Positions 24,524 through 32,365 of a stretch of 32,365 nt of DNA are shown piece after piece (position 1 is the first letter of the stretch; each line of letters begins with the position of its first letter). The translations under genes were made by a program, and so were the position numbers. A model generated the notes under the pieces. The model saw only the letters and a program-made list of their open reading frames with translations, was not told the DNA's origin and ran no database searches. The stretch is from NCBI GenBank assembly GCA_003555285.1, contig PWGH01000054.1:1-32365 (forward strand), in the 5' to 3' direction. Source of the stretch: Thioalkalivibrio sp. (GTDB lineage: Bacteria; Pseudomonadota; Gammaproteobacteria; Ectothiorhodospirales; Ectothiorhodospiraceae).

Positions 24524-24781
24524 TCAGGGCATGGCCGCCGCGTCCAGCCACTCCAGCAGGTAATACAGGGATTGGCCTTCCGAGGACTTCGAGGGCCCGA
24601 GGACCCGGGCCGCGAACCGACGCTGCGCGGGTTCGGCGTCGGTAAGGGCTTGCTCGCGGCTGGCAGCCACCTGCACGCACCCGGCGGGAAAGCGCTTGCG
24701 GGTGCGCCCGGGCATGTAGACCACCGCAAAATGCGGCGTCGAGACGCCGGTTTCCGGATCGGGGGGAACGAGACCACGCAT
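24524..24781 (-). CDS. Small conserved-looking protein of unknown function
   Basis: The 85-residue product (MRGLVPPDPETGVSTPHFAV, then YMPGRTRKRFPAGCVQVA and GPSKSSEGQSLYYLLEWLD) is soluble, mixed in charge and without membrane segments. The ordered pattern of hydrophobic strands and a conserved-looking PGRTRKRFPA segment suggest a real small protein, but the ribosome site is weak. It is convergent with the exported protein gene, with six bases between the two stops. No function is proposed. Confidence 0.6.
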   Translation of the reverse strand: MRGLVPPDPETGVSTPHFAVVYMPGRTRKRFPAGCVQVAASREQALTDAEPAQRRFAARVLGPSKSSEGQSLYYLLEWLDAAAMP

Positions 24782-24923
24782 GGGCCGAAGAATAGCAGAG
24801 TCCCGCGCGCCCGGGTTCGGGCCGTCCCTTGGCCCCGCCGATCTGACAGCCGGTGCCCCGCGCGAATCGGACTGGCCGGACCGGTCTTCCTGGACCGATC
24901 CGGCCGGATGAGCGAACGAGGGA

Positions 24924-25157
24924 TTACATGCCGATCAGCTGCGCATGCACGCCCGTCGCCAGCACGGCGTCCAGGATCTGCTGACTGTCGATGATTGCGG
25001 GGTCATATTCGACCACCATCAGGTGCGGCTGGCTCTCGTGGCTGGATGCGGCCATTACGCCGTTGGTCGCGCGCAGCCGGTCGGCGATTCCGGTCCGCTG
25101 CTCGGAATCGATCGTCTCGTCGATGTGGATCGTTACGTCCACCATGTCTTCGCTCAT
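24924..25157 (-). CDS. HMA-like ferredoxin-fold protein without metal-binding Cys
   Basis: The 77-residue product (start MSEDMVDVTIHIDE) is set by GGAGG five bases upstream. The strand-helix-strand-strand-helix-strand order, with LRATNGVMAASSHESQPHLM and then VVEYDPAIIDSQQILDAVLA, matches heavy-metal-associated domains. The usual CxxC is replaced by residues without Cys, so it should not bind copper in the standard manner. It lies 40 bases downstream of katE on the same strand, suggesting co-transcription and a link to oxidative stress. Confidence 0.75.
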   Translation of the reverse strand: MSEDMVDVTIHIDETIDSEQRTGIADRLRATNGVMAASSHESQPHLMVVEYDPAIIDSQQILDAVLATGVHAQLIGM

Positions 25158-25197
25158 GTTGACCTCCATGGTTTTACTGCGTTGGGCGATCCACTGC

Positions 25198-27351
25198 TCA
25201 GGCTGGCGTGTTTGCGGCCTTGCCGGCACGGGACCAGACCCGGTGCTGGCCGAGGGTCTGGCTGAAGGTGGCAAACACATCGTCCACTGTCGCCCCCAGC
25301 ACGACGCCGTCCTCTTGCTGGATGGGTAGTCCGGCGGCGGTCAGCAGGTCCTGCGCCCGGTCGATGGCGACGATCACCTTCAGGTGCTTGAAGGCCTCCA
25401 GCACGTAATACTGCGCGGCCCCCGACGCGGCAAGCGCTGCCGCCCCCTGATCGCCGCCTGGGACGATGACCGCATCCAGGGTCACCGAGGGCTGGCCGGT
25501 CAGCATCGCATCCGGCGTCAGGGACTGGCCGTCGGCGGTCATGACCGGCGCCATGCTCGGGGCGATGATCAATCCCTGGGCGCCCTCGGCCTCCAGTCGG
25601 GCCTGCAGGGCCTCGACCTGAGCCCCGTCCACGCCATCGGCCACCAGGATGGCGACCTTGCGACCGCGAATGTTTCCCGGGAGGCGGGCCATCAGACTCA
25701 GTAATGGCGAGGTCTGTTGGGAACTGGTGCCTAACTGGGCCGCCGGTGCCGGCTTCTGGGTGGGGGTCTCGATCCCGTGCATCGCCCCGACCCGGCGGGC
25801 CAGTTCCAGATCGATGTTCGGCAGGATCTCCTGGATCACCCGCTCGCGGATCCAGGGCCGAGTGACCTTGGACAACTCGAAGCTGTAGGCCTCGATGATG
25901 TGCTCCTTCTCGACCTCGCTCTGGCTGTTCCAGAACAACGTGGCCTGCGAGTAATGGTCGCCGAAGGACGCGCTGCGAGCCCGGATCTTGTGCGCATCGA
26001 CGCGCTCGTGGTAGGTCTCGAAGCCGCCGTGGTCCGGCGCCGGCGGCGTCTCCCGCGGCCAGCCGCCATCGATCGAGTTGGGTTCGTAGGCGGCCTGGCC
26101 CTTGTTGATGGTCTGGCGATGCATCGCGTCGCGCTGGTTGTTGTGGAAGGGGCAGACCGGCTGATTGATCGGAATCTCGTGGAAGTTCGGCCCGCCCAGG
26201 CGCAGCATCTGGGTATCGAGGTAGGAGAACAGCCGGCCCTGCAGCAGCGGGTCGTTGCTGAAATCGATGCCCGGCACGATGTGGGCCGGATTGAAGGCCA
26301 CCTGCTCGGTTTCGGCGAAGAAATTGTCGGGATTGCGATTCAACACCAGCTTGCCGATCAGCGTCACCGGCACCTGTTCTTCGGGGATGATCTTGGTGGG
26401 GTCGAGGATGTCGAAATCAAAGCGGTGTTCGTCCGCTTCCTCGACCACCTGAATCCCCAGCTCGTATTCGAGGAAATCGCCGTTCGCGATGTCATTCCAC
26501 ATTGCCCGGCGATTGAAGTCCGGATCCCGGCCCCACAGCTTCTGGGCCTCGTCCCATACCAGCGAGCACGTTCCAGCCACCGGTTTCCAGTGAAACTTGA
26601 CGAAGCGCGCCGTCCCTTCCTTGTCGATCAACCGGAAGCTGTGCACCCCGAAGCCCTCCATGTTCCGGTAATGGCGCGGGAAAGCGCGATCGGACATCGC
26701 CCACAGCACCATGTGCGTGGATTCCGGCATCAGCGACACGAAGTCCCAGAAGGTGTCGTGGGCAGACTGGCCCATCGGGATCTCGTTGTGCGGCTCGGGC
26801 TTCACCGCATGCACGAAGTCGGGAAACTTGATCGCGTCCTGGATGAAGAACACCGGCAGGTTGTTGCCGACCAGATCCCAGTTGCCTTCCTCGGTGTAAA
26901 ATTTGGTCGCGAAACCGCGCACATCCCGCACCGTATCGTTGGAGCCCCGCGACCCCTGCACCGTGGAGAAGCGCACGAAGACCGGTGTGCGCTTGTTCGG
27001 GTCCTGAAAGAGCCCGGCCTTGGAATACTGAGCGGCATTCTCATACGGTTGAAAATAGCCATGCGCGCCGGCCCCGCGCGCATGCACGATGCGCTCCGGA
27101 ATACGCTCGTTGTCGAAGTGGTTGACCTTCTCGCGGAAGATGAAATCCTCCAACAGCGTCGGGCCCCGGTCCCCCGCTTTCAGCGAATTGTGATTGTCGG
27201 CAATGCGCAGCCCCTGGTTCGTGCGCAGGTCATGATTTTCGGCATCGCTGCGATAGGTTTCCAGTTGCGCCGACTTGCTGTCTTCGGTGGTCTGGAAGTC
27301 CTTGTCGTGGGCTTCGTCGCTATTGGGGGTCGTGAAGGGGGTGTTGGCCAT
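25198..27351 (-). CDS. katE: Large-subunit catalase (KatE/HPII type)
   Basis: At 717 residues this is a clade 2 catalase (HPII is 753). His90 in [14 protein letters not shown] is the distal catalytic residue, the catalytic Asn lies in [12 protein letters not shown], and the proximal haem-ligand Tyr lies in [17 protein letters not shown]. The last about 150 residues form the DJ-1/class-I-glutamine-amidotransferase-like domain typical of large catalases ([29 protein letters not shown]). It breaks down hydrogen peroxide in the cytoplasm. GAGGA lies seven bases before the ATG. A 12-base sequence (CTCTGTTCAGGG) is repeated twice 10-35 bases upstream of the start, at 27361 and 27375. The HMA-like gene follows. 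Confidence 0.96.
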   Translation of the reverse strand: MANTPFTTPNSDEAHDKDFQTTEDSKSAQLETYRSDAENHDLRTNQGLRIADNHNSLKAGDRGPTLLEDFIFREKVNHFDNERIPERIVHARGAGAHGYFQPYENAAQYSKAGLFQDPNKRTPVFVRFSTVQGSRGSNDTVRDVRGFATKFYTEEGNWDLVGNNLPVFFIQDAIKFPDFVHAVKPEPHNEIPMGQSAHDTFWDFVSLMPESTHMVLWAMSDRAFPRHYRNMEGFGVHSFRLIDKEGTARFVKFHWKPVAGTCSLVWDEAQKLWGRDPDFNRRAMWNDIANGDFLEYELGIQVVEEADEHRFDFDILDPTKIIPEEQVPVTLIGKLVLNRNPDNFFAETEQVAFNPAHIVPGIDFSNDPLLQGRLFSYLDTQMLRLGGPNFHEIPINQPVCPFHNNQRDAMHRQTINKGQAAYEPNSIDGGWPRETPPAPDHGGFETYHERVDAHKIRARSASFGDHYSQATLFWNSQSEVEKEHIIEAYSFELSKVTRPWIRERVIQEILPNIDLELARRVGAMHGIETPTQKPAPAAQLGTSSQQTSPLLSLMARLPGNIRGRKVAILVADGVDGAQVEALQARLEAEGAQGLIIAPSMAPVMTADGQSLTPDAMLTGQPSVTLDAVIVPGGDQGAAALAASGAAQYYVLEAFKHLKVIVAIDRAQDLLTAAGLPIQQEDGVVLGATVDDVFATFSQTLGQHRVWSRAGKAANTPA

Positions 27352-27461
27352 GATCGATTCCTCTGTTCAGGGGACTCTGTTCAGGGAGGCGTTGGACGGC
27401 GCCTGCGCAGGGCGGCATCGACGCAGGGCGGGGCCGGCACGAGGGCGAGCCCCGGCACGCC

Positions 27462-27824
27462 TCAGGCCGCGAGCGGAAGGCACGCATCGCGGTGCGGGAT
27501 CAACACGTCGGAGAGGGAACGCAGTTCGCGACTGAATCGCACCCAGATGCCGTCGGGTAACCGCTTGGCCACCAGACCCACGGTCCGATGGCCGCCCTGC
27601 AGCGCGTCAACGGTGTCGAATCCATCCACCGTATTCCCTCCAACGCCGTTGTACAGCGGGGGAATAATCACCTGGACGCAACGATCCTGGACCGGCCCGG
27701 TATATTCGATGAAGGCGCCGCTGAGGCACAGCTGCCGCGCCTGTGCCCGAACCAGTCTGCGCTCGCCGACATCCAGCCATACCTCTACGTGGATCCACTG
27801 GGTGTCGTCGATTGAATCGTGCAT
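27462..27824 (-). CDS. Short PilZ-like domain protein, paralogue of 6531-6869
   Basis: The 120-residue product starts MHDSIDDTQWIHVEVWLD and shares the same plan as the protein at 6531-6869: VEVWLD, CLSGAFIEYTGP, a central variable loop and PDGIWVRFSRELRS. CLSGAF stands where PilZ domains have (D/N)xSxxG; here Ser and Gly are kept and the first residue is Cys. RQLCLSG retains an Arg before the motif. It might bind c-di-GMP weakly or be a PilZ-fold adaptor. It lies 110 bases upstream of katE on the same strand. The perfect 12-bp inverted repeat at 27977-28019 stands about 150 bases upstream of its start. Confidence 0.65.
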   Translation of the reverse strand: MHDSIDDTQWIHVEVWLDVGERRLVRAQARQLCLSGAFIEYTGPVQDRCVQVIIPPLYNGVGGNTVDGFDTVDALQGGHRTVGLVAKRLPDGIWVRFSRELRSLSDVLIPHRDACLPLAA

Positions 27825-28352
27825 TCACGTCTCCTTGGAAGGCGTTTGCTTGAGGCATTCGCAGGGGGTGATCGGGCCTGCCCATCCGCATTGGGGAAGG
27901 TGCCGACAGACCCGACGGCATGTAGGACGATGAGGGCGCACGATAAGGGTGCGGATGATTCGGGTTAAGACTGCAATTTACCTAGGGATTTTTACCCGGC
28001 CGTGGATTCCCTAGGTAAACCTTCGCGGTCTGCCGGTCGGTTCGCGGGGAAAGTCGGGGTAGATTCCCGCCAACATGGGCCGCTCAAGGGAGTGAATCGC
28101 CGGGGTTCGTGAAGCGGGGATCGGATGCCTTGAAACCCGGTGCAATTAAAATCCGGGGGGGATGCCGCTGCGCGCCGTTCACCGTGTCTTGTTCCCCCTG
28201 CGCACACGGTTTATGGTGAGGGTGTATCCATAAAGTCGGCCAATACCAAGGAGCAAGTCGGAGCGCAGATCTGGAGTGCCTCCCGGGGCTCGGCTGCGCT
28301 GGCGCAGAGCGTTTCACCGGCACCCGGTGCCGCTAGCCGCAGGAGGTGCGCG
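27825..28352. other. Divergent intergenic region between pilZ-like gene and gpmA
   Basis: Over 500 bases with no gene. It contains the 12-bp inverted repeat at 27977-28019 and a short palindrome (CGGCACC/GGTGCCG) near 28318-28333 shortly before gpmA. The right part has an in-frame extension of gpmA (28140-28352) but no ribosome site there. Promoters for both flanking genes must lie here; none was identified with confidence. Confidence 0.45.
27977..28019. repeat. Perfect 12-bp inverted repeat with CCTAGG core
   Basis: TTTACCTAGGGA (27977-27988) is exactly complementary to TCCCTAGGTAAA (28008-28019), with a 19-base spacer. Each arm carries the self-complementary CCTAGG. The dyad centre-to-centre distance is 31 bp, close to three helical turns, so it may be a two-site operator. 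Confidence 0.7.
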
Positions 28353-29081
28353 ATGCCTCAGATCATCCTCATCCGTCACGGCGAAAGCCTCTGGAACCGG
28401 TCCAACCTGTTCACCGGCTGGATCGACGTCGACCTGACGGACACCGGCCGGCGGCAGGCCGCCGATGCTGGCAGGACCCTGATCCAGGAGCGACTGACGC
28501 CGGATCTGTGTTTCACATCGGTGCAGATCCGGGCCATCCGAACCCTGTGGATCGCGCTTGACGCGATGGATCTTGCTTGGTTGCCGGTGGTCCGGGACTG
28601 GCGTCTGAACGAGCGCCACTACGGCGCGTTGCAGGGTTTCAATAAGAAGGAGATGGCCGAACTGGTCAGCCCGGAGGCGGTGCAGGCCTGGCGTCGATCC
28701 TGGGATGTGCGGCCGCCGCAACTCGATCCGGCGGATCCGCGTTTCCCCGGCCACGACCCGCGTTATGCCGAGGTCCCGCGCAAGGATCTGCCGCACGGTG
28801 AAAGCCTGAAGGACACGGTGGCCCGGCTCGAGCCCGCGTGGAAGGGCTCGATCCTGCGCGCGCTCGGCCGAGGCCACACGCCGCTGGTGGTGGCCCATGG
28901 CAATTCCCTGCGCGGCATCGTGAAGATGCTTGATGGAATTGCCAACGAGGTGATTCCGCAGGTCGAGATCCCCGTGGGGATTCCGCTGGTCTACGACCTC
29001 GACGCGGACCTTCATCCTCTGGCCAGCCGTTATATCGGTCCGGTGCCCGAGGGGATCGAGTTGCCCTGTGAAGCCGCCTGA
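28353..29081 (+). CDS. gpmA: 2,3-bisphosphoglycerate-dependent phosphoglycerate mutase
   Basis: The 242-residue enzyme starts MPQIILIRHGESLWNRSNLF, with the phospho-His in RHGE. TSVQIRAIRTLWIALDAMD, ERHYGALQG, and the second His in VVAHGNSLRGIVK complete the active site. It interconverts 3- and 2-phosphoglycerate in glycolysis and gluconeogenesis. AGGAGG lies seven bases upstream of the ATG. The substitution SVQIRAIRT for the common SVLKRAIRT is minor. It is followed by a dehydrogenase and a PfkB-type kinase gene, a small sugar-metabolism set on one strand. Confidence 0.95.
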   Translation: MPQIILIRHGESLWNRSNLFTGWIDVDLTDTGRRQAADAGRTLIQERLTPDLCFTSVQIRAIRTLWIALDAMDLAWLPVVRDWRLNERHYGALQGFNKKEMAELVSPEAVQAWRRSWDVRPPQLDPADPRFPGHDPRYAEVPRKDLPHGESLKDTVARLEPAWKGSILRALGRGHTPLVVAHGNSLRGIVKMLDGIANEVIPQVEIPVGIPLVYDLDADLHPLASRYIGPVPEGIELPCEAA

Positions 29082-29163
29082 ACGGCGATTCGCCCGGTCC
29101 GGAGCCACTTAACTCCGGCCGGAATCACTTGGGAGTGCAAGCCCGACTCGTTGAGGAGGCCGC

Positions 29164-30174
29164 ATGAAAATGGTTCTGTTTGAAATCGAGCGTCAGGAGC
29201 GCGAGGCCTTCAAGGACCTTGAGGCCGAGCACGATATCGCCTACCGTCGGGAAGCCCTGAATGCGGACAATGCCGCCGACCATGCCGACGCCGAGATCCT
29301 GGTCACCTTCATCTATTCCCGGATTGATCAGGCGGTGCTGGATGCGATGCCCCAGCTTCGCTTCATAGCCACGCGCTCCACCGGCTTCGACCACATCGAT
29401 GTCGAAGCCTGCCGCGAGCGCGGCATCCCAGTCAGCTGCGTACCCACCTACGGCGATCACACGGTGGCGGAACACGCGATGGCGCTGCTGCTCGCGATCG
29501 CACACCGCATCCCCGAGGCCTCCGAACGGACCCGTCGCGGCGATTTTTCCAACACCGGCCTGACCGGTTTCGAGATCCACGGCAAGGTGATGGGCGTGAT
29601 CGGCACCGGCGCGATCGGCCTGCATACCTGCCGTCTGGCGCGAGGGCTTGGCATGGAAGTGCTGGCCACCGACCTGAAGCCCAACGAGGAAGCGGCGCGG
29701 GAGATCGGATTCACCTACCGGTCGATGGAGGACCTGCTCGCCGAGGCCGATGTGATCTCGATTCACGTGCCGGCCTCCGAGAAGACCGTCGGCATGATCG
29801 GGACCGAGCAATTCGCCCGGATCAAGGACGGTGCCGTGCTGCTGAACACCGCGCGCGGCGACGTGGTCGATGCCGGCGCCCTCGCCGAGGCGCTGGCGGC
29901 GGGGAAACTGCGCGGTGCCGGGCTCGACGTGCTGGTGGAGGAGCCAGTGATCCGCGACGACGCGGAGACGCTGCGCGCGGTCTACAACCAGGAGCACGAT
30001 CTGCAAGGCCTGTTGGCCGGCCATGCGTTGTTGCGGCTGAACAATGTGATCATTACGCCGCACAACGCCTTCAATACCCGGGAAGCCGTCCGGCGCATCC
30101 TCGACACGACCCTGGAGAATACCCATGCCTTTCTGGAGGGGAAGCCGATCCATCGGGTCCCTGGGTCGGTGTAG
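29164..30174 (+). CDS. D-2-hydroxyacid dehydrogenase (D-lactate dehydrogenase-like)
   Basis: The 336-residue protein belongs to the D-isomer 2-hydroxyacid dehydrogenases. The NAD loop is VIGTGAIGLHTCRLA. The catalytic Arg lies in LLNTARGDVVD, the Glu in LDVLVEEPV and the His in ITPHNAFNTREA. FIATRSTGFDHIDVEACRE is the substrate-domain signature. It would reduce pyruvate or a related 2-oxoacid with NADH. GAGGAGG lies four bases before the ATG. The gene is 82 bases after gpmA and its stop is six bases before the PfkB start, so the three genes may form an operon for hexose fermentation. Exact substrate not determinable. Confidence 0.9.
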   Translation: MKMVLFEIERQEREAFKDLEAEHDIAYRREALNADNAADHADAEILVTFIYSRIDQAVLDAMPQLRFIATRSTGFDHIDVEACRERGIPVSCVPTYGDHTVAEHAMALLLAIAHRIPEASERTRRGDFSNTGLTGFEIHGKVMGVIGTGAIGLHTCRLARGLGMEVLATDLKPNEEAAREIGFTYRSMEDLLAEADVISIHVPASEKTVGMIGTEQFARIKDGAVLLNTARGDVVDAGALAEALAAGKLRGAGLDVLVEEPVIRDDAETLRAVYNQEHDLQGLLAGHALLRLNNVIITPHNAFNTREAVRRILDTTLENTHAFLEGKPIHRVPGSV

Positions 30175-30180
30175 CCGGTG

Positions 30181-31125
30181 ATGGCGCACGAGATCCTCAC
30201 CATCACCCTGAATCCGGCCCTGGACCTGTCCGCCGAAACGGCCCGCGTCGAGCCCGGTCCGAAGCTGCGCTGCCGGGCGCCGCACTTCGATCCGGGCGGC
30301 GGTGGCGTGAACGTATCGCGCGTGATCGCCGAATTGGGCGGTTCCAGCACCGCCTGGATGGCACTCGGCGGCGGTCTCGGTGAGCTGTACGAGGAACTGC
30401 TCGATGTCGAAGGCATCGCCTGTGCCGTGCTGTCGGCACCCGGCCAGACCCGGTTGTCGATCAACGTCACCGAAACCGACAGCGGCGAGCAGTATCGCTT
30501 CGTGCTCCCGGGTCCCGAATTCGACGCCACCGCGGCCGATGCGGCGCTCGACAGTATCGGGAGTGCCTTGGCCGGCATCGACATCGCGGTGCTGTCCGGC
30601 AGCATGCCGCCCGGATTGCAGGCGGATTTCATGCAACGCCTGGCGCACCGGGTTCGCGAGGCGGGGGCGCGGTTGATCCTGGACAGTTCCGGCGCGCCGT
30701 TGCAGGCCGCGCTGCGGGAAGGCGTCTTTCTGGTCAAGCCCAACCTGAAGGAGGCCCGGGAACTGGCGGGCCGCGACCTGCCCGATCGCGCCGCGCAGCT
30801 GGCCTTCGCAAGCGACTTGGTCGAGCGCGAAGCGACGCGGGCTGTGGTGCTCAGCCTCGGGGGCGAAGGGGCGCTGGTGGTCGGCGAGGGCGTGCGCTTG
30901 CACCTGCAGGCCCCGCAGGTCGAGGTGCGCAGCGCGGTCGGTGCCGGCGACAGCACGGTCGGCGCCCTCGCCCTCGGGCTCGCGCGCGGCGAATCGCTGG
31001 AGGTGGCGGCGCGTCGGGCGGTGGCCGCGGGCGCGGCCGCCGTCCATACCGCGGCCACCGCCTTGTGCCGCCGTGCCGACGTCGAGGCGCTGATTGAGCA
31101 GGTCGAGGTGGAGAGGCTGGAATAA
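30181..31125 (+). CDS. PfkB-family sugar kinase (6-phosphofructokinase 2 / 1-PFK type)
   Basis: The 314-residue kinase has ITLNPALDLSAET at the N-terminus, the phosphate/sugar loop DPGGGGVNVSRVI, and the C-terminal anion hole and catalytic base in SAVGAGDSTVGALALG. These place it with PfkB, FruK and LacC rather than ribokinase. It phosphorylates fructose 6-phosphate or another sugar phosphate with ATP. GTG at 30178 immediately precedes ATG at 30181; the ATG is listed because it is the common form. It lies six bases after the dehydrogenase gene. The choice between the three PfkB subfamilies is not settled by eye. Confidence 0.88.
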   Translation: MAHEILTITLNPALDLSAETARVEPGPKLRCRAPHFDPGGGGVNVSRVIAELGGSSTAWMALGGGLGELYEELLDVEGIACAVLSAPGQTRLSINVTETDSGEQYRFVLPGPEFDATAADAALDSIGSALAGIDIAVLSGSMPPGLQADFMQRLAHRVREAGARLILDSSGAPLQAALREGVFLVKPNLKEARELAGRDLPDRAAQLAFASDLVEREATRAVVLSLGGEGALVVGEGVRLHLQAPQVEVRSAVGAGDSTVGALALGLARGESLEVAARRAVAAGAAAVHTAATALCRRADVEALIEQVEVERLE

Positions 31126-31226
31126 CGAGACTTGCGCACGGACGGCACTAAGTCGGCACGTGGGTCGTATTCCTTTCCTTGAGTACATCGATGCGGCATA
31201 GTGGACCTGATCCGCAAAGGATCGCC

Positions 31227-31634
31227 GTGCGCACAGTGGCGGGCTTCATGCTTCGTTGGTCCCGAATGCTGGTTCGACTCCTGACCGTGCTGGCGTTGCT
31301 GGTCGCACCGCTGCACATGGTCTGGGCTCACGGTGCCAGTGGCGATCCGGATCCGGCGTCGGCGACCGCCCTCCATGACTGCATGAAGCACGGTGCCCAG
31401 TCCCGCCCTATCGGATCCGACTCGGATTCATCTCCCCATTCATCTCCCCATTCATCTTGCCATTCCGCTGCCGCATCGTGCCTTGGATGCGCCGCCTGCG
31501 CGGTCCCGCCGTTGCCGGCCCCCCTGCTTGGCGGTGAACCCGCCTCCAATGACCGCCCGAGTGTGGTCCGGATCGCGGTGCAGGGGCACCCTCCCACCCG
31601 CGAAATCCGCCCTCCCAGATCCCTCCTCGTCTGA
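31227..31634 (+). CDS. Exported Cys/His-rich protein upstream of efflux gene
   Basis: The 135-residue product starts at a GTG preceded by AAAGGA; in-frame ATGs at 31191, 31248 and 31266 are alternatives. A signal peptide (LVRLLTVLALLVAPLHMVWA) is followed by a mature region with Asp/Ser/His-rich tract HSSPHSSPHSSCHSAAASC and CLGCAAC, giving six Cys and many His in about 90 residues. The HSSP run is encoded by a 12-bp tandem repeat. Small Cys/His-rich periplasmic proteins of this layout often lie in front of CzcCBA or CusCBA genes. Here the next gene, 90 bases on, is a TolC-like protein. A metal-binding role is likely but unproven. Confidence 0.7.
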   Translation: MRTVAGFMLRWSRMLVRLLTVLALLVAPLHMVWAHGASGDPDPASATALHDCMKHGAQSRPIGSDSDSSPHSSPHSSCHSAAASCLGCAACAVPPLPAPLLGGEPASNDRPSVVRIAVQGHPPTREIRPPRSLLV

Positions 31635-31723
31635 CCCGATGAGGCCCGATCCCGCCGCCTGACGGCGCCTCGTGGCCACCGGTTTTCCCTGGGGCCATCG
31701 TGCCCTGTGACGAGGATGGGACC

Positions 31724-32365
31724 ATGTTCGAGAGACATCACCGGAGGCTCGGCCTCCTGCTGGCGGCGTTGCTGTGCCTGCCGGCGGCGGCCTCGCCGGC
31801 GCTGGCGGCCGCCCCCCTGAGCCTGGATCAGGCGCAGGACCTGGCCCGGGCCACGGATCCGGCCATCCGGCGCTTTCAGGATCTGGCCGCGGCGCGCGCA
31901 GAGGCGGCGGTGGCGGCCGCGCAACTCCCCGACCCGGCCCTGAGCGTCGAGCTGATGGATGTGCCGGCGGATACGCTGCGCCTGGCCGACGATCCGATGA
32001 CCGAACTGCGCCTGGGTCTGCGCCAGACCTTCCCCCGTGGTGACACCCGGCGCCTGGCCGGTGCGCAGGAGTCGGCGCTGGCGGCCGGCGACGCGGCCCG
32101 GGCCCGAGCCGCCGAGCGCGCGGTCATCCAGGGGGTACGGCGCGCCTACCTGGATCTGCACTACCGCCAGGCCGCACTCGATGTGCTCGACGGCAACCGC
32201 GCGTTGCTCGCGGAGCTGATCGCGATCACCGAGCGCGAATTCGCCGCCGGACGCGCGAGCCAGCAGGACGTGTTGAGCGCCGAGCTCGAGGTCGAACGCC
32301 TGGAGGACCGGCTGCTCGCGATGGAGATCGACCGCGCGAGCGCCGAGGCCGATCTGGCGCGTCGC
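31724..32365 (+). CDS. TolC/CzcC-type outer-membrane efflux protein (5' part)
   Basis: The reading frame from the ATG at 31724 stays open to the window end (214 codons). GAGG lies about eight bases before the start. A signal peptide is clear (LGLLLAALLCLPAAASPALA), followed by APLSLDQAQDLARATDPAIR, the N-terminal repeat start of outer-membrane efflux proteins. Long Ala-rich amphipathic helices follow, with QTFPRGDTRRLAGAQE and REFAAGRASQQDVLSAELEV, the latter typical of CzcC. It would form the outer-membrane channel of an RND metal or drug pump. The 3' half, and presumably the pump genes, lie beyond the window. The Cys/His-rich neighbour favours metal efflux. Confidence 0.88.
   Translation, partial: MFERHHRRLGLLLAALLCLPAAASPALAAAPLSLDQAQDLARATDPAIRRFQDLAAARAEAAVAAAQLPDPALSVELMDVPADTLRLADDPMTELRLGLRQTFPRGDTRRLAGAQESALAAGDAARARAAERAVIQGVRRAYLDLHYRQAALDVLDGNRALLAELIAITEREFAAGRASQQDVLSAELEVERLEDRLLAMEIDRASAEADLARR

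Noticed and set aside
27361..27386. Duplicated CTCTGTTCAGGG upstream of katE
   Set aside because: Two copies 14 bp apart in the leader look like a simple local duplication; no known regulator site was recognised.
25777..27933. 718-residue rightward frame opposite katE
   Set aside because: Mirror image of the catalase gene; rich in His/Arg/Val as expected for an antisense frame.
29125..31188. 687-residue leftward frame opposite the dehydrogenase and kinase genes
   Set aside because: Covers two clear enzymes on the other strand and has no recognisable domain.
1..32365. tRNA, rRNA, riboswitch, CRISPR or prophage features
   Set aside because: No cloverleaf with a GTTCGAATC-type arm, no regularly spaced repeats with unique spacers, no cobalamin or c-di-GMP riboswitch core and no phage or integrase genes were seen by eye.

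Overview
The window reads as a chromosomal segment of a GC-rich gammaproteobacterium. The protein families (NarX/NarL pair, fused CysG siroheme synthase, KatE/HPII catalase, DUF1365 and COG2907 proteins, GpmA) fit a Chromatiales- or Methylococcales-like lineage. A broken mfnB (methanofuran pathway) gene hints at a C1-metabolising ancestry. The genus cannot be fixed from the sequence. No rRNA, tRNA, CRISPR array, intact IS or prophage was seen.

Layout. 1-2430: a LitR/CarH-type MerR regulator with a full adenosylcobalamin-binding signature, a coiled-coil/winged-helix protein and a GIY-YIG protein. About 2510-3871: gene remnants, namely a FixL-like kinase in two pieces, a FixJ-like regulator and a frameshifted, truncated mfnB on the other strand. 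4249-6869: a YciC-like membrane protein, a cold-shock protein with a strong promoter and long leader, and a short PilZ-like protein. 6866-11145: rhomboid protease, small membrane protein, thiolase, three tandem palindromic repeats, a small GW-motif protein with a clear terminator, a Sel1 protein and a glutaredoxin. 11175-18169: cysG, an S24-like domain protein, narL/narX-type two-component genes, a lone trpB, a DUF7931-like protein and a GNAT acetyltransferase.

18524-23500 is the most interesting part. Three translationally coupled genes (COG2907 FAD oxidoreductase, DUF1365, CFA-type methyltransferase) run leftward. A degenerate glutaredoxin-DUF3429 fusion and folE run rightward. The leftward promoter carries three direct repeats at exactly 11-bp spacing with a TnTAyA core, overlapping the -35 and -10. 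This is the architecture expected of a CarH/LitR operator. Together with the LitR gene 20 kb away it suggests a B12-dependent light or singlet-oxygen response that remodels membrane lipids and raises pterin synthesis.

23765-27824: a secreted proline/tyrosine-rich protein, small conserved proteins, an HMA-like protein, katE and a second PilZ-like paralogue. 27825-28352: an intergenic region with a perfect 12-bp inverted repeat. 28353-31125: gpmA, a D-lactate-dehydrogenase-like gene and a pfkB-family kinase, a small glycolysis/fermentation group. 31227-32365: a Cys/His-rich exported protein followed by the start of a TolC/CzcC-type outer-membrane efflux gene cut by the window end, probably a metal-efflux locus.
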